Assembly: GCF_000069185.1 (NCBI RefSeq)
Contig: NC_010397.1
Coordinates: 2,914,001 to 2,978,000 of the forward strand
Direction: 5' to 3'
Length of the DNA stretch: 64,000 bases
Source: Mycobacteroides abscessus ATCC 19977
Lineage (GTDB): Bacteria; Actinomycetota; Actinomycetes; Mycobacteriales; Mycobacteriaceae
In this document: positions 9,554-20,727 of the stretch, in pieces
Position numbering within the stretch: position 1 is the first letter of the stretch
How the letters are laid out: each line of letters starts with the position of its first letter
Made by a program: the position numbers and the translations under genes
The notes under the pieces: generated by a model
Database searches by the model: none
Seen by the model: the letters and a program-made list of their open reading frames with translations, nothing else
What the model was told of the DNA's origin: nothing

Positions 9554-9985
9554 ATGAAACAGCAGCTACACTTCGTCACCGTTGCCGCAACCGATCTGGA
9601 TGCCACCCGGCATTTCTATGGCGCGCTCGGCTGGACGCCACTGCTGGATGTCGAGGGCGAGATCATCTTTTACCAGAGCGCACCGGGACAAGTGCTGGGC
9701 TTTTTCCTCGCGGACAAATTCAACCAGGACCTCGCCTCACCCGGCGACCATGCGCAGGTCTCTGGAATCACGTTGGCGCACAACGTAGAGACCCCGAAAC
9801 AGGTGAACGAACTATCCAGCACCATGGCCGGCGCGGGTGGCACGATCCTCAAACCTCCACAGCCGGGACAATTCGGCGGGGTGTTCCACGCGCATATCCA
9901 GGACCCCAACGGACTGATCTGGGAAATCGCACATAACCCCGGCTGGCGGATAGACGCCGACGGATCGGTGCAGCTCGGCGGGTAA
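9554..9985 (+). CDS. VOC (glyoxalase/bleomycin-resistance) family protein
   Basis: 143 residues making one pair of beta-alpha-beta-beta-beta units. The first module begins LHFVTVAATDLDATRHFYGA and the second ends HIQDPNGLIWEIAHNP, both typical of vicinal oxygen chelate proteins. A metal-binding His is likely near the N-terminus, with a Glu in WEIAHNP. VOC proteins may be isomerases, dioxygenases or binding proteins, and nothing here decides between these. The ATG start lies 77 bases from the divergent radical-SAM start. Confidence 0.8.
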   Translation: MKQQLHFVTVAATDLDATRHFYGALGWTPLLDVEGEIIFYQSAPGQVLGFFLADKFNQDLASPGDHAQVSGITLAHNVETPKQVNELSSTMAGAGGTILKPPQPGQFGGVFHAHIQDPNGLIWEIAHNPGWRIDADGSVQLGG

Positions 9986-10026
9986 CACCGCGTGCGGTCG
10001 CCGCCGCGGCCTGCTTCACTTGGCTC

Positions 10027-10377
10027 GTGACGGATACTGCGACCGAGCTTCTGTTCTCCTATGGCACCCTGCAACAGCCCGACGTGCAGCGCACGACGTT
10101 TGGGCGGGAACTCGACGGACACACCGACGCCATCGTGGGGTTCGATCTGGACTACGTGACCATCACCGACCCGCATGTCATCGCGACCAGCGGTAGTGAC
10201 CGACACCCCATTCTGCGCCCATCCAGCAATGCCACCGCGGAAGTCCCCGGCACTGTCTTCTCGATCACCGCCGAGCAGCTCGCGGCCGCCGACGCGTACG
10301 AGGTCGACGATTACCAGCGCGTTTCCGTGCCCCTGCGGTCGGGCGCAACGGCCTGGGTCTATGTGTTCGCCGGCTGA
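10027..10377 (+). CDS. Gamma-glutamylcyclotransferase-like (AIG2/GGCT) protein
   Basis: 116 residues with the family's opening FSYGTLQQPDVQ (substrate-binding YGTL) and a catalytic acid candidate in ADAYEVDDYQRVSV, matching the AIG2/GGCT fold. The length suits this small-domain family. Members release 5-oxoproline from gamma-glutamyl compounds, but many bacterial ones are unassigned. The GTG start follows the VOC gene by about 40 bases, so cotranscription is possible. Confidence 0.8.
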   Translation: MTDTATELLFSYGTLQQPDVQRTTFGRELDGHTDAIVGFDLDYVTITDPHVIATSGSDRHPILRPSSNATAEVPGTVFSITAEQLAAADAYEVDDYQRVSVPLRSGATAWVYVFAG

Positions 10378-10478
10378 TCGAACACGGTCAGCCGATTGTC
10401 GCGCCGAGGTGGGCAGTCACACCCTCGGTAGTCAGAATCGCAGGCGCGTAGGAGTTTTCGCCACCAAGGGCCAACGAG

Positions 10479-10901
10479 TTACCACTGCCGCAGTGAGCAG
10501 GTGACGGCAGTTTCGCCATCCGCCTGCGTGGCCAGCGCACCGTCCACGTACACCTCGCAGTGGAAGACGGGGGCGCCGGTGACGGCCTTGGCGGCGGCGC
10601 TGGCGCTCACATATGCCCATTGAGTCGGGTCGTTCAGGGTGGTCTCGACGACGAACGGCGCGTCGGGTGCGATACGGGTCGAGTTGCGCACCAAATACTT
10701 GCTCGATTCCGTGTCATACGCGGACTTGCTCGGCGGCTCATTCTGCAGGACCAGAGTCTGCGACAGGAAGTCACGATCGGAGCTGATCACGTACTTCACC
10801 TGGTGCGGGGCCGCCTCGGCGGCCGGCGCCAACGCCAACGTCAGGGTTGCGGTACTGGCGGTGGCGAGCAGAGCTGCTGTGATACGTCCCATACCTGTCA
10901 T
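10479..10901 (-). CDS. Secreted protein, MmpS-like C-terminal pattern
   Basis: 140 residues with a clear Sec signal peptide ending AAEAAP near residue 32. The mature part is about 110 residues and carries two Cys ([10 protein letters not shown] and VTCSL) that could pair. The order of a tryptophan-containing strand followed by CEVYVDG and VTC resembles the soluble domain of MmpS-type proteins. This is pattern similarity only. It overlaps the stop of hisS by four bases, so it is probably translated from the hisS transcript. Role unknown. Confidence 0.75.
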   Translation of the reverse strand: MTGMGRITAALLATASTATLTLALAPAAEAAPHQVKYVISSDRDFLSQTLVLQNEPPSKSAYDTESSKYLVRNSTRIAPDAPFVVETTLNDPTQWAYVSASAAAKAVTGAPVFHCEVYVDGALATQADGETAVTCSLRQW

Positions 10902-12172
10902 ATCCGCGATGCTAGCCGCGCCGTTACTTCCCCGACAATCGAACCGATAGGCACCGGCTGCTGAACGCCATCGGCGAGCGTCTTGAGCTCGATGTTTCCC
11001 TCACCGATTTCACGGTCCCCGGCTACCAGCGCGATCGAGGCGCCCGAGCGGTCCGCACCGCGCATCGCGCCTTTGAGTCCGCGGTCTCCGTAGGCGATAT
11101 CGGTGCGAATCCCCGCCCCGCGCAGCTGTGCCGCCACCTTCACGAGCACCGATTTGGCGTCCTGCCCAAGGGGAACGCAGAACACCTCACAGCGCCCGCT
11201 GTCCCCCACGGTGACTCCCTCGGCGCGCAGCGCCAGGACGGTTCTGTCCACACCGAGCCCAAAGCCGATACCCGACAATGACTGTCCGCCCAGCTGCGCC
11301 ATCAGTCCGTCATAGCGGCCACCGCCACCGATACCGGATTGCGCACCCAATCCGTCATGCACGAATTCGAATGTGGTCTTGGTGTAGTAGTCCAGGCCGC
11401 GCACCAGACGCGGATTCACCACGTACTGCACGCCCAGCGCGTCCAAATGACTGAGTACCTGCTCGAAATGCGCCTTGGCTTCCCCGGAAAGGTGGTCGAG
11501 CATGAGCGGCGCGTTGGCCGTCATCTCGCGCACCTCGGGCCGCTTGTCATCGAGCACCCGAATCGGGTTGATGCGCGCCCGTTCCCGCGTCGCCTCGTCC
11601 AGATCCAAGCCGAAGAGGAATTCCTGCAACAACTCTCGGTACTGCGGACGGCAGGAGGCGTCACCCAGCGAGCTGATCTCCAAACGGAAGCCTGTTAGCC
11701 CCAGGGAACGGTATCCGGCATCGGCGATCGCGATCACCTCGGCATCCAGTGCCGGATCGTCGACACCGATCGCCTCCACACCCACCTGCTGCAGCTGGCG
11801 ATAGCGACCTGCTTGCGGGCGCTCGTATCGGAAAAAAGGTCCGGCATAACGAAGTTTCGCGGGAAGCTGGCCGCGGTCTAGGCCGTGCTCGATGACCGCG
11901 CGCATCACCGACGCCGTACCCTCGGGCCGCAAGGTCACCGACCGATCACCACGGTCCGCGAAGGTGTACATCTCCTTGCTCACGACATCGGTGGACTCCC
12001 CGACGCCGCGGGCGAACAGCCCGGTGTCCTCGAACACCGGCAGCTCGATGTAGCCGTACCCGGCCAAACGCGCCTGCTCCAGTAGCCCATCGCGGACCGC
12101 CAAGAACTGCGCCGAGTCCGGCGGCACATAGTCCGGAATGCCCTTGGGCGCGCTGAAGGTCTTCTCGCTCAC
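10898..12172 (-). CDS. hisS: Histidyl-tRNA synthetase
   Basis: 424 residues. Class II core with motif 2 [21 protein letters not shown], the HisRS-specific [14 protein letters not shown] (HisA signature) and GGGGRYDGL, motif 3 [15 protein letters not shown], and a C-terminal anticodon-binding domain ([19 protein letters not shown]). It overlaps the upstream hydrolase gene and the downstream secreted-protein gene by four bases each, giving a coupled three-gene operon. Gene order agrees with M. tuberculosis Rv2580c. Confidence 0.97.
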   Translation of the reverse strand: MSEKTFSAPKGIPDYVPPDSAQFLAVRDGLLEQARLAGYGYIELPVFEDTGLFARGVGESTDVVSKEMYTFADRGDRSVTLRPEGTASVMRAVIEHGLDRGQLPAKLRYAGPFFRYERPQAGRYRQLQQVGVEAIGVDDPALDAEVIAIADAGYRSLGLTGFRLEISSLGDASCRPQYRELLQEFLFGLDLDEATRERARINPIRVLDDKRPEVREMTANAPLMLDHLSGEAKAHFEQVLSHLDALGVQYVVNPRLVRGLDYYTKTTFEFVHDGLGAQSGIGGGGRYDGLMAQLGGQSLSGIGFGLGVDRTVLALRAEGVTVGDSGRCEVFCVPLGQDAKSVLVKVAAQLRGAGIRTDIAYGDRGLKGAMRGADRSGASIALVAGDREIGEGNIELKTLADGVQQPVPIGSIVGEVTARLASRI

Positions 12173-12840
12173 TGGATTCCCTCGAGGAATGGGTTGGCGC
12201 GGCGCTCGTCGCCGATGCTGGTGGCATTGCCATGTCCCGGCAGCACAACGCTGGAGTCATCGCGCGTAAGCAGCTTGGCGGCGATCGAATCGAGCAGCTG
12301 CTGGTGGTTTCCGCCGGGTAGATCGGTGCGCCCAATCGACATCTGGAACAGGGTGTCACCACTGAAAAGCACGTCGACGGGACCGTTCTCGCTATCAACC
12401 TCGATACCGAACACGACAGAACCGCGGGTGTGCCCCGGGGTGTGGTCGACGGTGAGCGTGATCCCGGCGAGCTCCAATTTGTCGCCGTCCCCGATCTCGA
12501 CCAACTCCTTGGGCTCGGCGAACACCTGGCCCTGAATGAACTGGCCCAGCCCCGGACCGATCCCGGCCAGCGGATCGGCGAGCATCACGCGGTCATCGGG
12601 ATGGATGTACACGGGAATCCCATATTCATCGGCAAGAGGCTGCGCTGTCCAGGTGTGATCCAGATGCCCGTGCGTCAGCAACACCGCTTCCGGGGTGAGA
12701 TCACGCTCGGCGAGAATCTCCTTGACGCCCCCGATGGCGTCCTGCCCGGGGTCGACGATGACGGCCGGGCCGCCCTCGTGCGGCGCCACGATATAGCAGT
12801 TCGTCGCGAACATCCCCGCGGGAAAACCGGTGATCAGCAC
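12169..12840 (-). CDS. Metallo-beta-lactamase-fold hydrolase (Rv2581c, glyoxalase II-like)
   Basis: 223 residues with the dinuclear-metal motif THGHLDHTW (HxHxDH), a later [14 protein letters not shown] and a C-terminal [13 protein letters not shown], all standard for MBL-fold hydrolases of the glyoxalase II group. The early [20 protein letters not shown] is also typical. Its ATGA overlap with hisS shows translational coupling. It probably hydrolyses a thioester such as S-lactoyl-mycothiol or a related conjugate, but this is inferred from the family only. Confidence 0.9.
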   Translation of the reverse strand: MLITGFPAGMFATNCYIVAPHEGGPAVIVDPGQDAIGGVKEILAERDLTPEAVLLTHGHLDHTWTAQPLADEYGIPVYIHPDDRVMLADPLAGIGPGLGQFIQGQVFAEPKELVEIGDGDKLELAGITLTVDHTPGHTRGSVVFGIEVDSENGPVDVLFSGDTLFQMSIGRTDLPGGNHQQLLDSIAAKLLTRDDSSVVLPGHGNATSIGDERRANPFLEGIQ

Positions 12841-12953
12841 CCGACCAGCTTAGGCGGCGGGTCCCGTGTCTTCTCTCAGGTGTGGCTGGCACACTCTCTG
12901 GCGACCTACATTCTTCGATGATTCTGCAATTGACGCCCTAGAAGGAGAGCCCG

Positions 12954-13877
12954 GTGCCGACCAACGAGCAGCGACGTCAGACTGCCAAGCGCAAGCTGGA
13001 GCGACAGCTGGAGAACCGTGCGGAGCGCGCCCGCAAGCAGCGGATCTGGGCGATCAGCGGTGTCGCTGTGCTCGCTGTCGTCGTGGCGGTAGCCATCACC
13101 GCGTGGTTCGCCATCAGCAAGGGCGATAAGACCGACACGGCTCACGACACCGCGTCCACCACGCCGGTATCGACGGTTGACGCACCTCCGACGTCGTCAT
13201 TGCCGACGCCCGACGAACCACCTCTCGCCGGCCCGGCGCTGCCCAAGTTCGTACCGTCCGCCGAGGTGGGCGCCAACTGTCAGTACCGACCGTCGGGCAA
13301 GGCTTCCAAGACCATCGAGAAGCAGATACCCCGGACAGGGAAGATCCCCACCGATCCCGCGACGCTCACCGCCAGCATGAAGACCAGCCAGGGCAACATC
13401 GGGCTGGTCTTGGATAACGCCAAAGCGCCCTGCACGGTGAACAGCTTCGCGAGCCTGGCGCAGGGCGGGTACTTCGACAACACCGTCTGCCACCGGATGA
13501 CCAGCGGCGGCCTGTCGGTACTGCAATGCGGTGACCCGACGGCCACCGGCTCGGGCGGCCCGGGATACGAGTTCGACAATGAATACCCGACCACCCAGTA
13601 CAAGGCGGATGATCCGGCGGCGCAGCAGGCCGTCGTCTATCCCGCGGGCACGCTGGCCATGGCCAACGCGGGCCCCGGAACCAACGGCAGCCAATTCTTC
13701 ATGGTCTACAAGGATTCGAAGCTACCGCCGCAGTACACCGTCTTCGGGACGATCGACAAGACCGGGATGGACACCCTGGCCAAGATCGCCAAGAACGGCA
13801 TCAAGCCCGGCGCACGTGGCGCGGGCGACGGAGAGCCCGCACAAGAAGTGAAGATCATCGACCTGCAGCTCGACTGA
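12954..13877 (+). CDS. ppiB: Membrane-anchored peptidyl-prolyl isomerase (cyclophilin)
   Basis: 307 residues. A charged coiled-coil-like start (TNEQRRQTAKRKLERQLENR) is followed by one membrane helix (WAISGVAVLAVVVAVAITAW), a Pro/Thr-rich linker, then a cyclophilin domain with YFDNTVCHRM, FDNEYPTTQ, GTLAMANAGPGTNGSQFFM and QYTVFGTI. The active domain therefore lies outside the membrane. The GTG start has AAGGAGA six to seven bases before it. The beta-lactamase gene begins one base after the stop, so the two are probably coupled, and both products act in the periplasm. Synteny agrees with Rv2582. Confidence 0.93.
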   Translation: MPTNEQRRQTAKRKLERQLENRAERARKQRIWAISGVAVLAVVVAVAITAWFAISKGDKTDTAHDTASTTPVSTVDAPPTSSLPTPDEPPLAGPALPKFVPSAEVGANCQYRPSGKASKTIEKQIPRTGKIPTDPATLTASMKTSQGNIGLVLDNAKAPCTVNSFASLAQGGYFDNTVCHRMTSGGLSVLQCGDPTATGSGGPGYEFDNEYPTTQYKADDPAAQQAVVYPAGTLAMANAGPGTNGSQFFMVYKDSKLPPQYTVFGTIDKTGMDTLAKIAKNGIKPGARGAGDGEPAQEVKIIDLQLD

Positions 13878-13878
13878 C

Positions 13879-14748
13879 ATGATCTCTCGTCGCGCACTTC
13901 TTGTCGGTGGGGTATCGGCGGTCGGTGTGGTGGCTGCCGGTTGTTCGCGCAACGGCAACCGTCGGCCCGCGCCGGACGAACTCGCCTCGCTGGAAAAGGA
14001 TTTCGGCGGCCGCATCGGTGTCTACGCGTTGGACACCGGGTCGGGTGACACGGTCGGCCACCGCGCCGATGAACGCTTTCTGATGTGCTCAACGGTCAAG
14101 ACCTTCATCGTCTCGGCCATCCTGCGCCGGAGACTGAGCGAACCGGGCCTGTTGGACCAGCGAATTCAGTACACGCAATCCGACGTTCTGGAATGGGCGC
14201 CGATCACCTCGCAACACGTGTCCACCGGAATGACCGTCTCGGAACTGTGTGATGCGACGCTCCGCTATAGCGACAACACCGGTGCCAACCTGCTGATCAC
14301 CCAACTCGGCGGCCCGAAGGAGACAGAGAAGTTCGTCCGAAGCCTGGGCGACAACGTCACTCGCATGGACCGCACGGAGGTACAGCTGAACATCCCCGAC
14401 GGCGATCTGGATACCTCGACCCCGCAGCAGCTGGTGGCCAATCTGCGCCGACTGGTCCTCGACGAAGGGCTGGATTCACGGGGACGGGATCTGCTGACCG
14501 ATTGGTTGAAGCGAAATACCACCGGCGACCAGTCCATTCGGGCAGCAGTTCCCGCCGGGTGGACGGTCGCAGACAAGACCGGCGGCGGCTTCAAGGGTGA
14601 AACCAACGACATCGCGGTGATCTGGCCCCCGGGCCGTGCACCCATCGTGATGGCGGTACTCACCGTCCCGGAGGACCCCACATCCACCAAAGGTAAGCCG
14701 ACGATTGCCGCGGCCACCCGAATCGTGCTGCGGGCCTTCGGCGCTTGA
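13879..14748 (+). CDS. bla: Class A beta-lactamase, BlaMab type
   Basis: 289 residues. An N-terminal SRRALL twin-arginine-like signal runs into VVAAGC, a possible lipobox. Catalytic motifs are all present: STVK at 71-74, SDN at 131-133, Glu167 with Asn171 in EVQLN, and KTG at 233-235. It therefore looks active against penicillins and cephalosporins in the periplasm. The M. abscessus enzyme BlaMab (MAB_2875) is known to have SDN where M. tuberculosis BlaC has SDG; that difference governs avibactam and clavulanate response. The sequence agrees with the BlaMab pattern. The start is one base after the ppiB stop. Confidence 0.93.
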   Translation: MISRRALLVGGVSAVGVVAAGCSRNGNRRPAPDELASLEKDFGGRIGVYALDTGSGDTVGHRADERFLMCSTVKTFIVSAILRRRLSEPGLLDQRIQYTQSDVLEWAPITSQHVSTGMTVSELCDATLRYSDNTGANLLITQLGGPKETEKFVRSLGDNVTRMDRTEVQLNIPDGDLDTSTPQQLVANLRRLVLDEGLDSRGRDLLTDWLKRNTTGDQSIRAAVPAGWTVADKTGGGFKGETNDIAVIWPPGRAPIVMAVLTVPEDPTSTKGKPTIAAATRIVLRAFGA

Positions 14749-14849
14749 TCGTCTGACGCGGCTCGCGAGATCTACGTTCTGCAGACGCGTACTCGCACTT
14801 TCGCGTCACAATGTCAATCTCGGCGTCTGGCGGCGCCGGTAGACCGCCG

Positions 14850-17216
14850 CTAGGCGGCCGAGGTCACCCGGTAGACGTCATAGACGCCCTCGACATTGCG
14901 CACCACGTTGAGGACATGCCCCAGGTGCTTCGGATCGCCCATCTCAAAGGTGAATCGACTGATGGCAACTCGATCGTTGGAGGTGGTCACCGAGGCCGAC
15001 AAGATGTTCACCCGCTCATCGGCCAGTGCCCGGGTCACGTCGGACAGTAGCCGGTGCCGGTCCAGGGCCTCGACCTGGATGGCCACCAAGAAAACCGAAG
15101 ACGCCGACGGCGCCCAGTGCACCTCGATGATCCGTTCCGACTGCTGCTGAAGGGATTCCGCGTTGGTGCAGTCGGTCCGGTGCACGCTGACTCCCCCGCC
15201 CCGGGTTACGAAACCGAGGATCTGGTCACCGGGTACCGGTGTGCAGCACTTGGCGAGCTTGGTCAGCACCCCGGGCGCCCCTGGCACCGCCACCCCGACA
15301 TCGTCGGAGCGCCGCTGCCGGATGGGCATGGTCGACGGGGTGGACCGTTCGGCCAACTCTTCTTCGGCGCTGTCCACACCGCCGAGCTGTGCGACCAATC
15401 GCTGCACCACGTGCCGGGCCGAAACGTGCCCCTCGCCCACCGCGGTGTAGAGCTGTGAGGTGTCCTGGTAGCGCAGCTCACGGGCCAGCGAGGCCATACC
15501 TTCGCCGTTGACCAAACGCTGCAGCGGAAGACCACCGCGGCGCACCTCACGCGCGATGGCGTCCTTGCCGGCCTCGAGGGCTTCCTCGCGCCGTTCCTTG
15601 GCGAACCACTGCCTGATCTTGGCCTTGGCCCGCGGCGACACCACGAAGGTCTGCCAGTCGCGCGAAGGTCCCGCATTGGCCGCCTTGGAGGTGAAAACCT
15701 CCACCACTTCCCCGTTTTCGAGCTTGCGTTCCAGCGCCACCAGCCGGCCGTTGACACGGGCGCCGATACAGCGATGCCCCACCTCGGTGTGCACCGCGTA
15801 TGCGAAATCCACCGGCGTGGAACCGGCGGGAAGTGTGATGACGTCGCCCTTGGGCGTGAAGACGAAGATCTCCTGGACCGCGAGGTCGTAGCGCAACGAT
15901 TCCAGGAATTCCCCGGGGTCGGCGGCCTCACGCTGCCAGTCGAGCAGCTGGCGCATCCACGCCATGTCATCGATCTCGGCGGCGGCATGGGTGGGCGGAA
16001 CCCCGTTGCGGCCCTTGGCTTCCTTGTACCGCCAGTGCGCGGCGATGCCGTACTCGGCGGTGCGGTGCATGTCCCGGGTGCGAATCTGCACCTCCAGCGG
16101 CTTGCCTTCCGGACCGACCACGGTGGTGTGCAAGGACTGGTAGACACCGAAACGCGGTTGGGCGATGTAGTCCTTGAATCGTCCCGCCATAGGCTGCCAC
16201 AGGGAGTGCACCACGCCCACCGCGGCGTAACAGTCACGAATCTCGTCGCACAAGATACGCACACCCACCAAGTCGTGAATGTCATCGAAGTCGCGGCCCT
16301 TGACGATCATCTTCTGGTAGATCGACCAGTAATGCTTGGGGCGCCCCTCCACGGTGGCGCTGATTCGCGAACTATTAAGAGTCGCAACGATTTCGGCGCG
16401 TACCTTGGCCAGATAGGTATCACGTGACGGAGCGCGATCCGCGACCAGCCGCACGATCTCCTCGTACTTCTTGGGATGCAGGATCGCGAACGATAGATCT
16501 TCGAGCTCCCATTTGACCGTGGCCATACCCAGCCGGTGCGCCAGCGGCGCAATCACTTCCAGCGTCTCACGGGCCTTGCGGGCCTGCTTCTCCGGCGGCA
16601 GGAAGCGCATGGTGCGCATGTTGTGCAACCGGTCGGCCACCTTGATCACCAGCACACGCGGGTCACGCGCCATCGCGATGATCATCTTGCGGATGGTTTC
16701 GCCTTCGGCGGCGTTGCCCAGCACCACCTTGTCGAGCTTGGTGACGCCGTCAACGAGGTGAGCTACCTCGGTGCCGAATTCGGCGGTCAGCTGCTCCAGG
16801 CTGTATCCGGTGTCCTCGACGGTGTCATGCAGGATCGCGGCCACCAGCGTGGTGGTATCCATACCCAGCTCGGCCAGGATGTTGGCCACCGCGACCGGGT
16901 GGGTGATGTAGGGGTCCCCCGACTTGCGGAACTGCTCGGCATGCCGGCTTTCCGCTACCTCGTATGCCCGCTGCAGCACCGACCGGTCGGCTTTGGGGTA
17001 GAACTCGCGGTGAACAGCGATGAGCGGTTCCAGGACCGGGCTGACCGCGCCGCGCTGGGCTGTCATCCGCCGCGCCAGCCGCGCCCGCACCCGGCGCGAA
17101 GCGCTCATGGTGCCGCCGCTCACCCGCAGAGACTCGGTTACCGGGCCGGGCTCACTCAACGCAGGCAGGGATTCGACCGCGACCTGATTCTCGCTGGGCA
17201 CGTGCTCGTCAGCCAC
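14850..17216 (-). CDS. rel: Bifunctional (p)ppGpp synthetase/hydrolase Rel
   Basis: 788 residues, the size of mycobacterial Rel. Domains in order: HD hydrolase (about 95-250) with [12 protein letters not shown] and ILHDTVEDT; synthetase (about 300-430) with [12 protein letters not shown] and [18 protein letters not shown] (about 470-530) with [20 protein letters not shown]; a helical/zinc-finger region with [20 protein letters not shown]; and a C-terminal ACT domain. Both HD and synthetase residues look intact, so it should make and degrade the stringent-response alarmone. It follows apt on the same strand with a 30-base gap, as in M. tuberculosis (Rv2583c). Confidence 0.97.
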   Translation of the reverse strand: MADEHVPSENQVAVESLPALSEPGPVTESLRVSGGTMSASRRVRARLARRMTAQRGAVSPVLEPLIAVHREFYPKADRSVLQRAYEVAESRHAEQFRKSGDPYITHPVAVANILAELGMDTTTLVAAILHDTVEDTGYSLEQLTAEFGTEVAHLVDGVTKLDKVVLGNAAEGETIRKMIIAMARDPRVLVIKVADRLHNMRTMRFLPPEKQARKARETLEVIAPLAHRLGMATVKWELEDLSFAILHPKKYEEIVRLVADRAPSRDTYLAKVRAEIVATLNSSRISATVEGRPKHYWSIYQKMIVKGRDFDDIHDLVGVRILCDEIRDCYAAVGVVHSLWQPMAGRFKDYIAQPRFGVYQSLHTTVVGPEGKPLEVQIRTRDMHRTAEYGIAAHWRYKEAKGRNGVPPTHAAAEIDDMAWMRQLLDWQREAADPGEFLESLRYDLAVQEIFVFTPKGDVITLPAGSTPVDFAYAVHTEVGHRCIGARVNGRLVALERKLENGEVVEVFTSKAANAGPSRDWQTFVVSPRAKAKIRQWFAKERREEALEAGKDAIAREVRRGGLPLQRLVNGEGMASLARELRYQDTSQLYTAVGEGHVSARHVVQRLVAQLGGVDSAEEELAERSTPSTMPIRQRRSDDVGVAVPGAPGVLTKLAKCCTPVPGDQILGFVTRGGGVSVHRTDCTNAESLQQQSERIIEVHWAPSASSVFLVAIQVEALDRHRLLSDVTRALADERVNILSASVTTSNDRVAISRFTFEMGDPKHLGHVLNVVRNVEGVYDVYRVTSAA

Positions 17217-17246
17217 GGTTCACCTCCTACCGCAATAGATTATCTC

Positions 17247-17780
17247 TCAGATCGCGCGCAGCGCAGTTAATGGCAGCGGCGCCACGGCCGCGCGGCCGCC
17301 CAGATCCGAGAGTTCCAGGACAACGCCCGCACTGATCACGTCGGCGCCCGCGGTGGTCAGCAGCCTCGCGGTTGCCGCCAGCGTCCCGCCGGTGGCCAGC
17401 ACATCGTCGACGATCGCCACGCGGCGGCCCGCAAGTTCCACCCCGTCTGCGGGGATCTCCAGCGCCGCGGTGCCGTATTCGAGCTGGTAGGTCTGCGCAT
17501 GCACCGGTGGTGGCAACTTCCCTGCCTTGCGCACCGCCAACACGCCGACCCCGAGCCGGATCGCCACCGCGGCCCCGAGCAGAAAGCCGCGGGCATCGAT
17601 CCCCGCGATCAGCGTGGCCCCCGATGCCGCCTGTGCCAGCGCGTCGGTGACGCGTGACAATCCGTCGGCATCCGCGAACAGGGGCGTCAGGTCCTTGAAC
17701 TGCACCCCGGGCTCGGGAAAGTCGGCGACCTCACGGGTCAGTGACGCGACGAGTTCGGCTATCTCATCGGGGCCCGTCAC
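17247..17780 (-). CDS. apt: Adenine phosphoribosyltransferase
   Basis: 177 residues starting at a GTG whose GTGA overlaps the stop of the upstream lipoprotein gene. It contains the early [17 protein letters not shown], the adenine/PRPP segment [25 protein letters not shown], and the PRPP loop [14 protein letters not shown]. It converts adenine plus PRPP to AMP. The frame is open nearly 100 codons further upstream, but that part reads through the lipoprotein gene and is not coding. Order matches Rv2584c. Confidence 0.95.
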   Translation of the reverse strand: MTGPDEIAELVASLTREVADFPEPGVQFKDLTPLFADADGLSRVTDALAQAASGATLIAGIDARGFLLGAAVAIRLGVGVLAVRKAGKLPPPVHAQTYQLEYGTAALEIPADGVELAGRRVAIVDDVLATGGTLAATARLLTTAGADVISAGVVLELSDLGGRAAVAPLPLTALRAI

Positions 17781-19453
17781 GTGGGCAGCACCCAACGATC
17801 CATGTTCCAGCCGGCACCCCACCGGGTGACGCTCGGGGTGGCGGCGTACATCGACTTCGGGGCGATCAGCACACGCGGCTGCCGATACAGCGGCAGTGTC
17901 GGCAGATCGTTCCATAGGATCGCCGAGGCGTCGCCGAGCAGCCGACTCTGATCCCGGGCGTTGGTTGTCACCGCCAGGGCGGCGATGATGCCGTCGATCT
18001 GGCCGTTGGCGTAGTTCGCCGGGTTCTTTCCTTCGCGTGAACGCAGCGCGTACGCATCCATCAACCACGAACCGGTCGAGCCGCTGCCGGGCACGCCGCC
18101 GATCGAGCTGAGCAACGCGTCAACCTGGTTGTCCCGGAGCGAATGCGGTCCGGTTTCGGGCGAACTGACATCCTGCACCGTGATACCCGCGGGCTCGCAG
18201 GCCTGCGCCATCGCGGACACGATCGCCGCGCGACGGGGATTCGGCGCCTGATATCCCACCCGCAGAGTCAACGGACGGTTGGCGGCGGCCGCCCGTGCCG
18301 CTATCGGATCGGAGCGCATGAACCGGCCCGCTTCTGCGGCAGCCTCCACCGAGGCGAAGGAGTCTCCGATGCTGGTGTCGAGCCGTGCGTTCATCACCGG
18401 CACTCCGGCGATTCCCGCGATGGCATCCCGCGGCGTGCACAACGCGACCGCACGGCGCAGATCGGGAGCTCCGACCGATCCCCCGGCACCGAAGATCAGT
18501 TGCTCCACACCCGACCCGGGCTCCTCGGTGCGCACAAATCCGTCTGGGGCGGTGAGAGTCCCGGCCGATCCCGCTGCGACGTCGACCACCTCAAGATCGC
18601 CATCGGACAGCCGCTTTTGCACGTCAATCCCGCTGGGCCACACCGTGACCCGCTTGGTCACCGGCGGGTTGCCCCACCACTTGTCATTAGCCACCAACAC
18701 CACGGAGCCGTCGTCGTTGTACCCATCGAGCTTGTACGGACCTGATGACGGGAATTTCGACAGGTCCAGATCGGTATCGAGGTTCCACTGGTTGTTCCAG
18801 AAATCGGCGATCTTCTGCAGTGCCGGAACATCATTGGAGGCGATCGCGCCCACCAGATCGATGTTGCCGCCCAGCTTGTCGGCGACCACGTGCCACGGCA
18901 ACATCGTGGTGGCGGTGAACAACTGGGTCCAGTCGGTAAAGGCACGATCGGGCGCGAAGGTCACCCGCGCGGTCTTTTGGCCCGGCTTGCAGTCGACCGT
19001 GGAGATGTCGGCGTATCCCGCCGTGCTGGCGGTATCGAAATCGGGCATCCGGCCGGATTGCGCGAACCAGGACAGCACCATGTCTTCGCAGGTCACCGGC
19101 TTGCCGTCGGAGTAAACGGCCTTTTCGTTGATGGTGTAGTCAAGTACCAGCGGAATGCGGCCCACTACCTCGACGGTGCCGAAATCGTGATCGGCGATCA
19201 CCTGACCATCGGGTCCGTGGAAGCCGAAACCGGTGAGCACACGGTTGAACGCCTGTGCTCCGGCCGAGGCGTTACCCGCGACGCTGTTGACGTTGTATGT
19301 CGTGAGGCGACCGTCGACGGCGTAATCCAGCGTTTTCGCCGCCGAGGTCCAACACGAGGTCAACAGCCCCGCCGCGAGCAGCACCGTGGTCACAATGGCG
19401 CCGATTCGCGCGATTCGTCTTGCCCCGGTCCGTGCTGGACTTCGTGAATCCAT
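17777..19453 (-). CDS. Family 5 substrate-binding lipoprotein (Rv2585c homologue)
   Basis: 558 residues. A signal sequence ends in a lipobox (LLTSC), so the protein should be lipidated outside the membrane. The body has the extended two-lobed family 5 ABC binding-protein pattern, with [20 protein letters not shown] and [21 protein letters not shown]. No permease or ATPase gene lies beside it; it is embedded between secF and apt with overlaps of one and four bases, as in M. tuberculosis. The ligand is probably a peptide, but this is inference. Confidence 0.88.
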   Translation of the reverse strand: MDSRSPARTGARRIARIGAIVTTVLLAAGLLTSCWTSAAKTLDYAVDGRLTTYNVNSVAGNASAGAQAFNRVLTGFGFHGPDGQVIADHDFGTVEVVGRIPLVLDYTINEKAVYSDGKPVTCEDMVLSWFAQSGRMPDFDTASTAGYADISTVDCKPGQKTARVTFAPDRAFTDWTQLFTATTMLPWHVVADKLGGNIDLVGAIASNDVPALQKIADFWNNQWNLDTDLDLSKFPSSGPYKLDGYNDDGSVVLVANDKWWGNPPVTKRVTVWPSGIDVQKRLSDGDLEVVDVAAGSAGTLTAPDGFVRTEEPGSGVEQLIFGAGGSVGAPDLRRAVALCTPRDAIAGIAGVPVMNARLDTSIGDSFASVEAAAEAGRFMRSDPIAARAAAANRPLTLRVGYQAPNPRRAAIVSAMAQACEPAGITVQDVSSPETGPHSLRDNQVDALLSSIGGVPGSGSTGSWLMDAYALRSREGKNPANYANGQIDGIIAALAVTTNARDQSRLLGDASAILWNDLPTLPLYRQPRVLIAPKSMYAATPSVTRWGAGWNMDRWVLPT

Positions 19454-20727
19454 CAGTGCCGCCGCGTGTTTCGCTTACCTTGAGGGCGGGCGCCGGGCTT
19501 GGGTTTGGCGGGGCGCACTCCGGTCGCCGCGGCATCGGATGTCCCCGATGTCGCGACCTTGGCCGTCTTGCTTCCCACACCCGCGTCTGCCAGCGGTGCG
19601 GCATCGGGCTTGCGACGGCTCAGCACCTTCTTGGTGTGGCTGGCAACCAGATCCGTGCGCTCACGCAACGCCACCAACAGCGGGGTGGCGAAGAAGATCG
19701 ACGAATAGGTGCCCACCAAGATGCCGACCAGCTGCACCAGCGCCAGATCCTTCAGGGTGCCCACGCCCAATAGCCAGATGGCGACCACGATGAGCGAGAG
19801 CACCGGGATGGCCGAGATGAGGCTGGTGTTGATGGAACGCATGAACGTCTGGTTCACGGCCAAGTTGGCATGTTCGGCATACGTGCGCCGCGAGGTGTGC
19901 TGGAAGCCATGGGTGTTCTCTTCCACCTTGTCGAACACGATCACCGTGTCGTACAAGGAGAATCCGAGAATCGTGAGCAGACCGATCACGGTCGCCGGGG
20001 TGACCTCGAAGCCCACCAGGGAGTACACACCCGCGGTGACCAGCAGGTCGAAAACCAGCGCGGCCAGCGCGGCCAGCGACATGTAGCGCTCGTAACGCAC
20101 GGCGATATAGATGCCGGCCAGCACCAGGAACACGCCCAGCGCCCAGAGCGCCTTGTTGGTGATCTGGCTGCCCCAGGTTTCGGAGACATCCGAGTCGCTG
20201 ATGGCGTCGATGGACGGCTTGCCGTCCGGGCCCTTCGGCGCGAATCTGTCGAAGAGCGCCTTGTGCAGCTTCGAGGATTGCTCGTTGTCCAGCTTCTCGG
20301 TGCGGATCTGAATGGAGGCCGAGTCGCCGGTGCCGGTCACCACGATCGATTCGGCGTCGTGTCCCAGGGTCTGGCTGAAGACATCCTCGGTCTGCTGGAC
20401 GGTGGCGTCCCCCTTGGGGAACCACACCTTGGTACCGCCCTCGAAGTCGATGCCGAAGACGAAACCCTTGATCGCGATCGACAAAATCGCGACCACCATG
20501 AACGCACCGCTGATCCCGAACCACAGCGTGCGTTTCCCGACGACGTCGACAGCGCCAGTACCGGTGTACAGGCGGTAGAGGAATCCGTGTTCCGGTGCGG
20601 CGCTAACGGTCTCAACCGCCGTGGATTTGGGCTCCTGCGCGGTGCTTGCGGTGGCGTCCGTGGCGTCTTCCGCGACGTCCTTGTCGGTGCCGTTGCCGTT
20701 GCTCACTGTGCCATTGCTCGTACTCAT
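19453..20727 (-). CDS. secF: Protein translocase subunit SecF
   Basis: 424 residues. The conserved SecF start [15 protein letters not shown] segment (here [17 protein letters not shown]) and the later [28 protein letters not shown] are present, with six predicted membrane helices and [16 protein letters not shown]. The C-terminus is a Lys/Arg/Pro-rich tail of about 80 residues. With SecD it forms the RND-type motor that assists Sec export using proton flow. Start and stop overlap neighbours (ATGA with secD, TGATG with the lipoprotein gene). Confidence 0.96.
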   Translation of the reverse strand: MSTSNGTVSNGNGTDKDVAEDATDATASTAQEPKSTAVETVSAAPEHGFLYRLYTGTGAVDVVGKRTLWFGISGAFMVVAILSIAIKGFVFGIDFEGGTKVWFPKGDATVQQTEDVFSQTLGHDAESIVVTGTGDSASIQIRTEKLDNEQSSKLHKALFDRFAPKGPDGKPSIDAISDSDVSETWGSQITNKALWALGVFLVLAGIYIAVRYERYMSLAALAALVFDLLVTAGVYSLVGFEVTPATVIGLLTILGFSLYDTVIVFDKVEENTHGFQHTSRRTYAEHANLAVNQTFMRSINTSLISAIPVLSLIVVAIWLLGVGTLKDLALVQLVGILVGTYSSIFFATPLLVALRERTDLVASHTKKVLSRRKPDAAPLADAGVGSKTAKVATSGTSDAAATGVRPAKPKPGARPQGKRNTRRH

